This document shows, in pieces, positions 1 to 7,642 of a stretch of DNA of 24,938 nt. Positions within the stretch are counted from its first letter, which is position 1; the number at the start of each line of letters is the position of its first letter. The translations under genes and the position numbers were made by a program. The notes under the pieces were generated by a model. It searched no databases, had not been told where the DNA came from, and was given only the letters and a program-made list of their open reading frames with translations. The DNA is from SIG588 sp045591985 (lineage in GTDB: Bacteria; Bacillota; Clostridia; Oscillospirales; Acutalibacteraceae). The stretch lies in the NCBI GenBank assembly GCA_045591985.1, contig JAZNTV010000056.1, positions 1-24,938 on the forward strand, in the 5' to 3' direction.

Positions 1-804
1 CATCTTTTCGCCGTGGCGAATGCCGATGATCTTGATATCCTCTTTCTTGCCGCCGAACAGTTCGCATACCGCCTCGGCCTGCGCCTGAATGGTACAGGCG
101 GGGGCCTTTTGCACCAGAATGTCGCCCGACACGCCGTGCTCAAACGCAAACAATACCAGATCCACCGCTTCGTCCAACGACATGATGAAACGGGTCATGG
201 TCGGGTCGGTCAGGGTGATGGGTTTGCCGCTTTTGATTTGGTCGATCCACAGCGGGATCACCGAGCCGCGCGAACACATTACGTTGCCGTAACGGGTGCA
301 ACAGATCTTGGTGCGATCGGGAGAGACGGTGCGGGATTTTGCCACCGCCACCCGCTCTTCCAACGCCTTGGAGATGCCCATGGCGTTTACGGGATAGGCC
401 GCTTTGTCGGTGGACAGGCAGATAACGCATTTGACCCCTTCCTCAATGGCGGCGGTCAGCACGTTGTCGGTGCCGATGACATTGGTCTGTACCGCTTCCA
501 TCGGGAAGAATTCGCAAGAGGGGACTTGTTTCAGCGCGGCGGCGTGGAAGATGTAATCCACACCGTACATCGCGTTTTTCACACTGGCGAGGTTGCGCAC
601 GTCGCCGATGAAGAACTTCAGTTTATGGGACACATCGGGCATTTCCGCTTGGAATTTGTGGCGCATATCGTCCTGTTTCTTTTCGTCGCGCGAAAACACG
701 CGGATCTCACTGATATCGGTGGAGAGAAAGCGGTTCAGCACGGCCGTACCGAAGGAACCCGTACCGCCCGTGATCAGCAAGGTCTTGTCTTTAAAAAGGC
801 TCAT
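1..804 (-). CDS. capE: CapE/FlaA1-like UDP-GlcNAc 4,6-dehydratase (C-terminus beyond window)
   Basis: Read on the minus strand from the ATG at 804, the frame stays open for 268 codons to the window edge, so the C-terminus is missing. It encodes a short-chain dehydrogenase/reductase with the nucleotide-binding motif GGTGSFG at residues 13-19, STDKA at 131-135 and an MGISK (MxxxK) motif at 142-146 where most relatives have YxxxK. That pattern, with RDEKKQDD, AAALKQVPSCEF and DPTMTRF, is typical of the CapE/FlaA1 inverting UDP-N-acetylglucosamine 4,6-dehydratases, which make UDP-2-acetamido-2,6-dideoxy-arabino-4-hexulose, the first step to L-FucNAc-type or related deoxyamino sugars. The family is about 340 residues, so some 70 are off the window. 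A GAGGAA ribosome binding site precedes the start. It lies 34 bp behind the epimerase gene in the same operon. Family assignment is firm; the exact product sugar is inferred. Confidence 0.88.
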   Translation of the reverse strand, partial: MSLFKDKTLLITGGTGSFGTAVLNRFLSTDISEIRVFSRDEKKQDDMRHKFQAEMPDVSHKLKFFIGDVRNLASVKNAMYGVDYIFHAAALKQVPSCEFFPMEAVQTNVIGTDNVLTAAIEEGVKCVICLSTDKAAYPVNAMGISKALEERVAVAKSRTVSPDRTKICCTRYGNVMCSRGSVIPLWIDQIKSGKPITLTDPTMTRFIMSLDEAVDLVLFAFEHGVSGDILVQKAPACTIQAQAEAVCELFGGKKEDIKIIGIRHGEKM

Positions 805-838
805 TTCCAATTCCTCTTTTCGTAATCTTTAGTATATC

Positions 839-1822
839 TCAAGAATAGAACGATTTATACCATTTGGCAAAGCGGGCCAAGCCCTCTTCGATCGGGGTCT
901 GCGGTTTGAATCCGACCTTTTCGGTAAGCGGGGTAACATCGGCGAACGTTTGATAGACATCTCCCGCCTGCATCGGCAGAAATTCTTTTTTGGCCGGTTC
1001 GGTGATGACCCCTTCCGCAAGCAGGCAGGATTCCAACACTTCGATGAAGTGAAGCAATTCTTCCGGTTTGTTGTTGCCGATATTGAACACATCGGCCGGA
1101 GCATCGCCGGTGGGCGGCAACGGGATCAAGCGACGAATGCCGGTGACAATGTCGTCCACGTAGGTGAAATCACGCTTTAAGTCGCCGTTGTTGAACACTT
1201 TGATGGTCTCGCCTTTCACCATTTTATTGGTGAAACCGAAATAGGCCATATCGGGGCGCCCCATCGGGCCGTAGACGGTGAAGAAACGCAAACCCGTGGT
1301 CGGGATCTTATACAGATGACTGTAGGTAAACGCCATCAACTCGTTTGACTTTTTGGTGGCGGCATACAGACTGATGGGTTTGGATACGTCGTCGTCGGTG
1401 GAAAAGGGGGTCTTTTCCTGGTTGCCGTATACCGACGAACTGGAGGCATACAGCAGATGTTCCACGGGATAACGGCGACATGCCTCCAACACGTTGAAGA
1501 AGCCGATCACGTTGGATTGGATGTATACGTCGGGGTTTTCGATGGAGTAGCGCACCCCTGCCTGCGCGGCGAGATTGACTACCACGTCGAATTTTTCTTC
1601 TTCAAAAAGTGCAAGCAGCGTCTCTTTATCGGCAATGTCCGCTTTCACAAAGCGGAATTGCGGATAATCGGCCAGAATGGCCAAGCGTGCCTCTTTCAGA
1701 CGCACGTCGTAGTAATCGTTGACGTTGTCCACGCCGACCACGACAGCCCCGTCTTCCAACAGGCTTTTGGAAAGATAAAAACCGATGAATCCTGCCGCAC
1801 CCGTTACCAAATACTTTTTCAT
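839..1822 (-). CDS. UDP-glucuronate 4-epimerase-like NAD-dependent epimerase
   Basis: This 327-residue extended SDR enzyme has the Rossmann motif GAAGFIG at residues 8-14, the catalytic SSSSVYG segment around 127-133 and YAATK (YxxxK) at 153-157. The stretch RFFTVYGPMGRPDMA near 179-193 is the signature I associate with UDP-glucuronate 4-epimerases (CapI/GlcAE type), which interconvert UDP-glucuronate and UDP-galacturonate; plain GalE enzymes differ here. Length fits the family. Its ATG at 1822 overlaps the stop of the upstream glycosyltransferase as ATGA (1819-1822), implying translational coupling. The sugar nucleotide would feed the neighbouring glycosyltransferase or others beyond the window. 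Family is certain; substrate is inferred from motif similarity. Confidence 0.9.
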   Translation of the reverse strand: MKKYLVTGAAGFIGFYLSKSLLEDGAVVVGVDNVNDYYDVRLKEARLAILADYPQFRFVKADIADKETLLALFEEEKFDVVVNLAAQAGVRYSIENPDVYIQSNVIGFFNVLEACRRYPVEHLLYASSSSVYGNQEKTPFSTDDDVSKPISLYAATKKSNELMAFTYSHLYKIPTTGLRFFTVYGPMGRPDMAYFGFTNKMVKGETIKVFNNGDLKRDFTYVDDIVTGIRRLIPLPPTGDAPADVFNIGNNKPEELLHFIEVLESCLLAEGVITEPAKKEFLPMQAGDVYQTFADVTPLTEKVGFKPQTPIEEGLARFAKWYKSFYS

Positions 1823-2949
1823 ACCGTTGCTTCCTCCTTTTCAGGTACACCGCACAATTCGGCGGCGGTTTCCAGATAGGCTTTTACTACCAACTGACGG
1901 TCAAATTCCCGCGCGACCTTTTCGCGTCCGCGTTGACCCATTTCCCGCCGATCCTCATAAGAGAGTGCCAGGAATTGTTCTACCTTTTCGATCAGATCGG
2001 CGCTGTCTTGTTCACGTACCAGATAGCCGTTTACACCGTGGTCGATCGCTTCGCGGCAACCGGCGCGATCGGTCGAGATGATGGGGCGTCCGCACGCGGC
2101 GCTTTCAAGCAAAACATTGGACATTCCCTCGGGATAGTAGGTGGGATGAATGGTGCAGTGTGCCTCTTTAAGCATGACCCGCACATCGTTCAGAAGGCCG
2201 TGGTAGACGATGACTCCCTCTTCGTGCAACGCCTTCATGCGATTTTCGTAATATTCGTCGCCGAAGCCGCACACGTGGAAGCGGGTGTTCGGATATTTGG
2301 CCGTGATGGCACGGGCGGTGTCGATGTATTGCTCAATGCCTTTTTCCTTACGGATGCGGGAGATAAAGGTGAAGTCCACCGTATCGGCGGGCGGATACTC
2401 CAACACGCTGAATTTCTGAAGATTCACACCCGAGCCGGGCAACGAGGCGTGTTTGCCGAGCGCCAGTTTGTGTTGTTCGAAAAAGGCACGGTTTTCGGCG
2501 TTTTGGAAGAACACGCGCGAGATACGACGGAAACCGAAACGGTACAGCGCCAACGCCAGCTTTTGCATGGCGCCGCCGCCTTCTAAGGCGGTGCCGAGCC
2601 CGGTGATGTTGGCGACATACGGCACTTTCCGTGAAGCGGCCGCCATGCCGCCGTATACGTTCGGTTTGATGGTGTAAGTCAATACCAGATCCGCCTTGGT
2701 CTGTTTGACCAGTTTGCGGTAGGTCAGCATCAGCGCGATATCACGCACAGGGTCGGTGCTGTCTTTGTCCATGGGGGTGATGATGATTTCGGCACCTACC
2801 GCCGCGATTTCGTTTACGCGGTCGCCGTCGGGCACCGAGACGACCACGCGGTAACCCGCCTGTACCAAAGCGGCCACCACTTCCAAGCGGAAATTGACGA
2901 TGGTGGTTTGTTTGTTGACCAGAATTAGGATCGTTTTTAAATCGCGCAT
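1819..2949 (-). CDS. GT4-family glycosyltransferase
   Basis: A 376-residue GT-B glycosyltransferase. The C-terminal half has FISRIRKEKGI (195-205), the donor-phosphate loop of family GT4, and the E-x7-E pair E274/E282 within YYPEGMSNVLLESAACGRP. The N-terminal half (NFRLEVVAALVQAGYRVVV) is the acceptor Rossmann domain, with no signal peptide or membrane span, so a peripheral cytosolic enzyme is expected. Relatives include PglA and capsular transferases that add a sugar to undecaprenyl-diphosphate-linked glycan. It is the first gene of its operon, with GAGGTG before the ATG and a strong promoter about 60 bp upstream. Donor and acceptor cannot be read from the sequence; the downstream sugar-nucleotide enzymes suggest a uronic acid or a deoxyamino sugar. 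Confidence 0.9.
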   Translation of the reverse strand: MRDLKTILILVNKQTTIVNFRLEVVAALVQAGYRVVVSVPDGDRVNEIAAVGAEIIITPMDKDSTDPVRDIALMLTYRKLVKQTKADLVLTYTIKPNVYGGMAAASRKVPYVANITGLGTALEGGGAMQKLALALYRFGFRRISRVFFQNAENRAFFEQHKLALGKHASLPGSGVNLQKFSVLEYPPADTVDFTFISRIRKEKGIEQYIDTARAITAKYPNTRFHVCGFGDEYYENRMKALHEEGVIVYHGLLNDVRVMLKEAHCTIHPTYYPEGMSNVLLESAACGRPIISTDRAGCREAIDHGVNGYLVREQDSADLIEKVEQFLALSYEDRREMGQRGREKVAREFDRQLVVKAYLETAAELCGVPEKEEATV

Positions 2950-3007
2950 GCTTTACACCTCGTTTACGATTTTTGTTTTGAGCGAGCAGTGAAACCCAGA
3001 TCAGTTC

Positions 3008-3036
3008 ATTATAACAAAAAAACGGACAAAAGTCAA
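3008..3036 (-). promoter_or_regulatory. Sigma-A promoter of the polysaccharide operon
   Basis: On the minus strand TTGACT (3031-3036), a 17-bp spacer and a perfect TATAAT (3008-3013). Transcription would start near 3001, giving a leader of about 50 nt before the glycosyltransferase ATG. It lies in the 132-bp gap behind mtaB, so the polysaccharide genes can be transcribed independently. No convincing intrinsic terminator was seen after mtaB. Confidence 0.85.
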
Positions 3037-3081
3037 ACGGAACCCGAGCGAATGCAAGAGGAAAAGCGATAAGGAACGGGT

Positions 3082-4377
3082 TTACTCCGTTACGCCGAGG
3101 CAGGCCGCGGCGTGCCGTGCCGTGATGCGGACGGTGACCATATCGCCGGCTGTGCCGACGGTTTTCACCCGCACGGGAACATAGGTGGGGGTGTGTCCTT
3201 CCCAATATCCTTCGGGATCTTGCGTTTCGAGCAGTACCGAAACCGTTTGGCCGACAAGTGCCGTTTCGTATTGCGCGCGGGTGGCTTCGCAAACCGCGCT
3301 TAAACGGCGGGCACGCGCCGCTTTTTCGGCGGTTGCGACCTGTCCCGGCATGGCGGCAGCAGGGGTCCCTTCACGGCGAGAATAGGCGAAGATATGAGCG
3401 CGTGCAAAGCCGATCTCGTTGGCAAAGCGGAGCGTTTCGGCAAATTCGTCTTCCGTTTCTTCGGGGAAGCCTACCATGATGTCGGTGGTGATGGCAGCGT
3501 TCGGGAAACGACGACGCAAATCGACACACAGGGCACGGTACTCGGCGGTGGTATAGTGACGGCGCATACGCCGTAAGGTGGCGTCACATCCGCTTTGCAA
3601 CGACAGGTGGAATTGGGGGCACAACTTTGGCTGTGCCGCCAGACGGTCGAGCAGGGCGGGGGTCATGCAATCGGGCTCAAGCGAGCCGAGACGTATGCGG
3701 CCAATGCCTTCCACCGCCGCGGCAACCTCCACCGCATCGGCAAGGGTAGTGCCGGTGTCTTGCCCGAAGGCGGTCAAATTGATGCCGGTCAGCACCACTT
3801 CGCGATAGCCGGCTGTCGCCAGTGCTTCCGTTTCTGCTTTCAGATCGTCAAGCGCGCGGGAACGCACACGTCCGCGGGCATACGGAATGGCGCAATAGGA
3901 ACAAAAACGGTTGCAACCGTCTTCAATCTTGACAAAGGCGCGGGTGCGGCCTTGGAATTCGCGAATGGTGAGCGGCTCGTACTCTTTGGTGTGCGGCGGG
4001 ATGTCCACCATGCGTGTGTGTGACTGCCAAAAAGCACGTAATTTTGCGGGCAGTGCGCGCCGTTGGGCGTTGCCGAGTACGATATCCGCGTCCGCCAGCG
4101 CGGCGGCACGGTCGGGGAAGGCTTGCGGCATACAGCCGCATAACACGATCGTTGCGTGGGGGTTGTCCCGCCGTGTGCGGCGAAGCAATTGCCGCAACTT
4201 GCGGTCGCTCTCGCCCGTGACGGTGCAGGAGTTGATGACCAACACGCTGTCGTTTTCCGCCGAAAAACCGGCGCTGAATTCGGCGGTGAGAAAGCCCTCG
4301 TCCTCCAACAGGCGCCGCATCGCCTGCGTTTCATATTGGTTGACCTTGCATCCCAAGGTGTGAAAATAGACTGTCAT
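3082..4377 (-). CDS. mtaB: tRNA t6A37 methylthiotransferase MtaB
   Basis: This 431-residue protein is a methylthiotransferase that converts t6A at position 37 of ANN-decoding tRNAs to ms2t6A. Three N-terminal cysteines bind one 4Fe-4S cluster: C10 in LGCKVNQYE, C51 in NSCTVT and C82 in CGCMPQ. The radical-SAM cluster motif is C155-NRF-C159-SY-C162. The GCKVNQYE opening and total length separate MtaB from the related MiaB and RimO. The C-terminal segment after about residue 370 fits the RNA-binding TRAM domain. It acts in the cytosol. The gene diverges from the carboxypeptidase gene and has a GTGAGGG-like ribosome binding site. I see no missing residues. Confidence 0.95.
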   Translation of the reverse strand: MTVYFHTLGCKVNQYETQAMRRLLEDEGFLTAEFSAGFSAENDSVLVINSCTVTGESDRKLRQLLRRTRRDNPHATIVLCGCMPQAFPDRAAALADADIVLGNAQRRALPAKLRAFWQSHTRMVDIPPHTKEYEPLTIREFQGRTRAFVKIEDGCNRFCSYCAIPYARGRVRSRALDDLKAETEALATAGYREVVLTGINLTAFGQDTGTTLADAVEVAAAVEGIGRIRLGSLEPDCMTPALLDRLAAQPKLCPQFHLSLQSGCDATLRRMRRHYTTAEYRALCVDLRRRFPNAAITTDIMVGFPEETEDEFAETLRFANEIGFARAHIFAYSRREGTPAAAMPGQVATAEKAARARRLSAVCEATRAQYETALVGQTVSVLLETQDPEGYWEGHTPTYVPVRVKTVGTAGDMVTVRITARHAAACLGVTE

Positions 4378-4404
4378 AATGCCCTCACAAGTAAATAATC
4401 ACTC

Positions 4405-4433
4405 TTTACAGTATATCATACATTTATTATAAG
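4405..4433 (+). promoter_or_regulatory. Promoter for the D,D-carboxypeptidase gene
   Basis: TTTACA (4405-4410), 17-bp spacer, TATAAG (4428-4433) on the plus strand, about 58 bp before the ATG at 4492. It shares almost all of its bases with the mtaB promoter on the other strand. Confidence 0.6.
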
Positions 4434-4438
4434 GGCAA
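4410..4438 (-). promoter_or_regulatory. Promoter for mtaB, overlapping the divergent one
   Basis: On the minus strand TTGCCC (4433-4438), 17-bp spacer and TATACT (4410-4415), 32 bp upstream of the mtaB ATG. The -35 is only a fair match, the -10 a good one. The overlap with the plus-strand promoter means polymerase probably cannot occupy both at once. Confidence 0.55.
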
Positions 4439-4491
4439 GGGGGAATTTTCACCGGTCTCGACGCATAGGTTTTGACGAAGGAGGCTATGCT

Positions 4492-5637
4492 ATGAAGTGG
4501 ACGTTGCGGTGTATTTCATTTATGTGTGCGGTCCTGTGTCTGGGTGGCTCTTTGAGGGCGGCGGCAGATACCGCACCGACGCTGCCCGATGTGGGTGGTG
4601 AGTCGGCGATACTGATTAGTTTGAGCGGTGGGGAGGTGTTGTTTGAAAAGAACGCCGATGCGCGGTTACCGATCGCATCGGTAACGAAGATCATGACGTT
4701 GCTGCTTACGATGGAGGCGATCGATCGAAATCTTCTGGGTTATGACGACATGCTGACCTGTTCATCTGAGGCGGCGTCGCTCGGCGGATCGCAAATCTGG
4801 CTCGAGACGGGCGAGACCATGTCGGTGGACGATCTGTTGAAGGCGGTGGCGGTGGTGTCGGCCAACGATGCCTGCGCCGTTTTGGCGGAAGCGCTTGCCG
4901 GCTCGATCGAAGGATTTGTGCAACAGATGAACGCCCGCGCCGCGGAGCTCGGTATGGAGAATACACAGTTCCTCGATTGTTGCGGACTGAACGATGAGGC
5001 ATACAGCTCGGCGCGAGACGTGGCGGTTATGTCGCGGGAATTGATGAAACATAAAGCGATTGTAAACTATACGACCATTTGGATGGATACCTTGCGCGGC
5101 GGTGAGTCGGAACTTACCAATACCAACAAACTCATTCGTTTTTACGATGGTGCTACGGGCCTGAAGACCGGAACCACCTCTACGGCGGGCCACTGTTTAT
5201 CGGCTACCGCCGAGCGAAACGGACTCGGCTTGTGTGCGGTCATACTCGGGTGTGAGACTACCGACGAGCGATTCGGCGGTGCACGCAAAATGTTGGATTA
5301 CGGTTTCGCCAATTATGCGCAGTATACCCCGGCGACCGAAGAGACGGTGCTCGCGCGTGTGCCGGTGTTACATGGTGTGGAGGTCGAGGTCACGCCGGTG
5401 GCGGATGCCGCACAACCGTTGCTTCTTCGTCGCGGTGAAGAAGCACAGATCACCACCGAGGTAACATTGCCGAATGATGTGGAGGCGCCTGTGCTGGAGG
5501 GGCAGGTGCTCGGTGCGGTGACGCTGAAAAAAGGGGAGGAAATCCTGGCTTCCTATCCCATTCGTGCCGCCGTAGCGGTCGAACGGGTAACCTTTTGGCA
5601 GGCGCTGCGGTGGTTGTGGCAAGAAATGAGCGGCTGA
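4492..5637 (+). CDS. D-alanyl-D-alanine carboxypeptidase (DacB/DacF class, S11 family)
   Basis: A 381-residue secreted penicillin-binding protein that trims the terminal D-Ala from peptidoglycan pentapeptides. A hydrophobic stretch at residues 8-21 ending in AAAD suggests a signal peptide cleaved near residue 25. The three S11 motifs are all present: S63-VTK66 (nucleophile and lysine), S123-AN125 and K225-TG227. The region after about residue 275 is the beta-rich C-terminal domain of PBP5-type enzymes, and the last 20 residues (FWQALRWLWQEM) can form the amphipathic helix that tethers such enzymes to the membrane. A clean AAGGAGG site lies 6-7 bases before the ATG. Sporulating Firmicutes have several paralogs (DacA, DacB, DacF); context does not say which, because no sporulation gene adjoins it here. 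Confidence 0.93.
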   Translation: MKWTLRCISFMCAVLCLGGSLRAAADTAPTLPDVGGESAILISLSGGEVLFEKNADARLPIASVTKIMTLLLTMEAIDRNLLGYDDMLTCSSEAASLGGSQIWLETGETMSVDDLLKAVAVVSANDACAVLAEALAGSIEGFVQQMNARAAELGMENTQFLDCCGLNDEAYSSARDVAVMSRELMKHKAIVNYTTIWMDTLRGGESELTNTNKLIRFYDGATGLKTGTTSTAGHCLSATAERNGLGLCAVILGCETTDERFGGARKMLDYGFANYAQYTPATEETVLARVPVLHGVEVEVTPVADAAQPLLLRRGEEAQITTEVTLPNDVEAPVLEGQVLGAVTLKKGEEILASYPIRAAVAVERVTFWQALRWLWQEMSG

Positions 5638-5692
5638 GCGACGCGCTTTGGTGAAAAATAGTAAAAAATATTCAAAATTTTTCAGTTTTTAG

Positions 5693-5724
5693 TTGCAAAA
5701 CTCGGTAAAATAGTGTATTATAAT
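5693..5724 (+). promoter_or_regulatory. Promoter of pgi
   Basis: TTGCAA (5693-5698), 17-bp spacer, TATTAT (5716-5721); an overlapping TATAAT (5719-5724) would have a 20-bp spacer. An A/T-rich block just upstream (5654-5690) could act as an UP element. A short inverted repeat, ACCTT-GCA-AAGGT (5733-5745), sits in the leader and has no assigned role. Confidence 0.65.
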
Positions 5725-5764
5725 AAAAAAGCACCTTGCAAAGGTACGGAAAGAGGCAAAAAGC

Positions 5765-7105
5765 ATGAGCGTTACGTTACACACAAGTTATGCGAAGGGG
5801 TTTCTTCGCTCGCATGAACTTGCGGCGTTGCAGCCGCAGGTTACCGCCGCGCATGAACTGTTGCACAGCGGCAAGGGTCTCGGCAACGATTTCTTAGGGT
5901 GGGTAGATCTGCCCGTAAACTATGATAAAGACGAATTTGCCCGTATCGAAGCGGCGGCGGCGCGTATTCGCAAAGATACCGATGTGTTTGTGGTTATCGG
6001 TATCGGCGGTTCGTATCTCGGTGCCCGTGCGGTGATCGAATTCTTAAAATCCCCCAACTATAATCTGTTGGTGAAGGATGCGCCGCAGGTGGTGTTTGCG
6101 GGGAACAGCATCAGTGCCGATGCGATGAATGACGTGTTGGCGCTGTGTGAAGGGAAGCGCGTGTCGGTGAACGTGATCTCCAAGTCGGGAACCACCACCG
6201 AACCGGCGATCGCGTTCCGTGTATTCCGCGACTATTTAGAAAAGACGGTGGGCAAGGAAGAGGCACGTCGCCGCATCTATGTGACGACCGACCGTGCCCG
6301 CGGTACATTGAAAGAACTCTCGGATCGCGAAGGTTACGAAACGTTCGTGGTGCCGGATGATGTGGGCGGCCGTTTCTCGGTGCTCACGGCGGTAGGTTTG
6401 TTGCCCGTTGCGGTGGCGGGATGCGATATTGCCACACTGATGGCGGGTGCCGCGGCGGCCCGCGAGGCGTACGGTGATCCCGATATCGAAGTGAACGATT
6501 GTTACCGCTATGCGGCGGCGCGCCATGCGATGCTTCGTCGCGGTCGTGCGGTGGAACTGATGGTCAGTTACGAGCCGCGTTACGCGCTGATGTCCGAGTG
6601 GTGGAAACAGCTCTACGGCGAAAGCGAGGGAAAGGACGGTAAGGGCCTGTTCCCGGCGTCGGTCATCTTCTCGACCGATTTACACTCGCTCGGCCAGTTT
6701 GTACAGGACGGCTCGAATATCCTGTTCGAAACGGTGATGCAGTTCGATGCGCCGCCGTCCGACCTTACCATCCGTGAGGAGAAAGAAAACGGCGACGGTC
6801 TGAACTTCCTTGCCGGTAAGACGATGTCTGAGATCAACCGCAAGGCATTTGAGGGTACCGTGCTCGCCCATGCGGACGGAGACACCCCGAGTTTGGTGTT
6901 GCAACTGCCGAAGATGGATGAATACAACCTCGGTTATCTCATCTACTTCTTCGAAAAAGCGTGTGCTGTGTCGGGGTATATGTTGGGCGTAAACCCGTTT
7001 GATCAACCCGGCGTAGAAGCGTATAAGCGCAATATGTTCGCTTTGCTCGGTAAACCCGGCTATGAAAACGAACGTGAAGAGTTGGAAAAACGGCTGGGGC
7101 GTTAA
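5765..7105 (+). CDS. pgi: Glucose-6-phosphate isomerase
   Basis: This 446-residue cytosolic enzyme interconverts glucose 6-phosphate and fructose 6-phosphate in glycolysis and gluconeogenesis, and so feeds sugar-nucleotide synthesis. Recognisable segments are IGIGGSYLGARA (78-89), the phosphate loop SKSGTTTE (139-146), GGRFSVLTAVGLLP (201-214), QLYGESEGKDGKG (about 282-294, with the catalytic glutamate), the DLHSLGQ histidine near 308, and the C-terminal EAYKRNMFALLGKPG with the conserved lysine. Length is that of the short Gram-positive bacterial form. The ribosome binding site is AAGAGG. It has its own promoter and is followed after 36 bp by the small P-loop gene, probably co-transcribed. 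Confidence 0.96.
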   Translation: MSVTLHTSYAKGFLRSHELAALQPQVTAAHELLHSGKGLGNDFLGWVDLPVNYDKDEFARIEAAAARIRKDTDVFVVIGIGGSYLGARAVIEFLKSPNYNLLVKDAPQVVFAGNSISADAMNDVLALCEGKRVSVNVISKSGTTTEPAIAFRVFRDYLEKTVGKEEARRRIYVTTDRARGTLKELSDREGYETFVVPDDVGGRFSVLTAVGLLPVAVAGCDIATLMAGAAAAREAYGDPDIEVNDCYRYAAARHAMLRRGRAVELMVSYEPRYALMSEWWKQLYGESEGKDGKGLFPASVIFSTDLHSLGQFVQDGSNILFETVMQFDAPPSDLTIREEKENGDGLNFLAGKTMSEINRKAFEGTVLAHADGDTPSLVLQLPKMDEYNLGYLIYFFEKACAVSGYMLGVNPFDQPGVEAYKRNMFALLGKPGYENEREELEKRLGR

Positions 7106-7141
7106 GCTCGGCGTTTTAAAAATAAAAGGAGGACGAATACT

Positions 7142-7546
7142 ATGATTACTCTCATCATCGGCAAGAAGGGCTCCGGTAAGACCAAACGGTTGTTGGATAT
7201 GTGTGCAACAGCTACCAAGAGTTCGGACGGCAATGTGGTGTTTTTGGAAAAGGACAATACCTTGACGTATAATCTGGAGCATAAGACCCGTTTGGTCGCT
7301 CTGGATGAGTACGGTATCGACAGCTATGCCGCGCTGTATGGTTTTGTGGCCGGTATGTGTGCCGGTAACTACGATATCACCGATATCTTTGTGGATTCTA
7401 CCTTGAAAGTGGTGGGGAACGATCTTTCCGGTCTGGAAGCCTTTGTGGAAAAACTTTCCTGCCTCAATGTAAAGATGGTGTTGTCCATTTCGGCAGACAA
7501 GGCGGATATCCCCGCGAAGATCGCCGAGTACGCGACCGAGATCTGA
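7142..7546 (+). CDS. Small P-loop NTPase-like protein of unknown function
   Basis: A 134-residue protein that begins almost at once with a textbook Walker A motif, GKKGSGKT at residues 7-14. A Walker-B-like strand, DIFVDS, lies at 81-86 after hydrophobic residues, and a second beta strand (KMVLSIS, 111-117) follows, as expected for a minimal P-loop fold. Nothing else identifies a substrate: no membrane segment, zinc motif or coiled coil. AGGAGG precedes the ATG. It follows pgi by 36 bp and is closed by a strong terminator at 7586-7621, so the pair probably forms one transcript. Function is unknown to me; nucleotide binding is the only supported prediction. Confidence 0.82.
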   Translation: MITLIIGKKGSGKTKRLLDMCATATKSSDGNVVFLEKDNTLTYNLEHKTRLVALDEYGIDSYAALYGFVAGMCAGNYDITDIFVDSTLKVVGNDLSGLEAFVEKLSCLNVKMVLSISADKADIPAKIAEYATEI

Positions 7547-7585
7547 TCGCAGTCAACATACCGAAAACGGATGGTTTCGGTTCAC

Positions 7586-7621
7586 AAACAGGGGCGGGCA
7601 GGCTGTCTGCCCCTGTTTTTT
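7586..7621 (+). terminator. Intrinsic terminator after the P-loop gene
   Basis: Ten perfect pairs (AAACAGGGGC 7586-7595 with GCCCCTGTTT 7609-7618), 13-nt loop, then T to 7621. A smaller hairpin CCGAAA/TTTCGG (7561-7580) precedes it. The next gene starts only 21 bp downstream. Confidence 0.9.
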
Positions 7622-7642
7622 GAAGAAAAGAGGGACAAGCGT

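Noticed and set aside
13..825. Plus-strand open frame of 270 codons at the window start
   Set aside because: It lies opposite the CapE-like dehydratase, whose motifs are intact on the minus strand.
5733..5745. Short inverted repeat in the pgi leader as a riboswitch or operator
   Set aside because: Five-base arms with a three-base spacer are too short to support a specific call.
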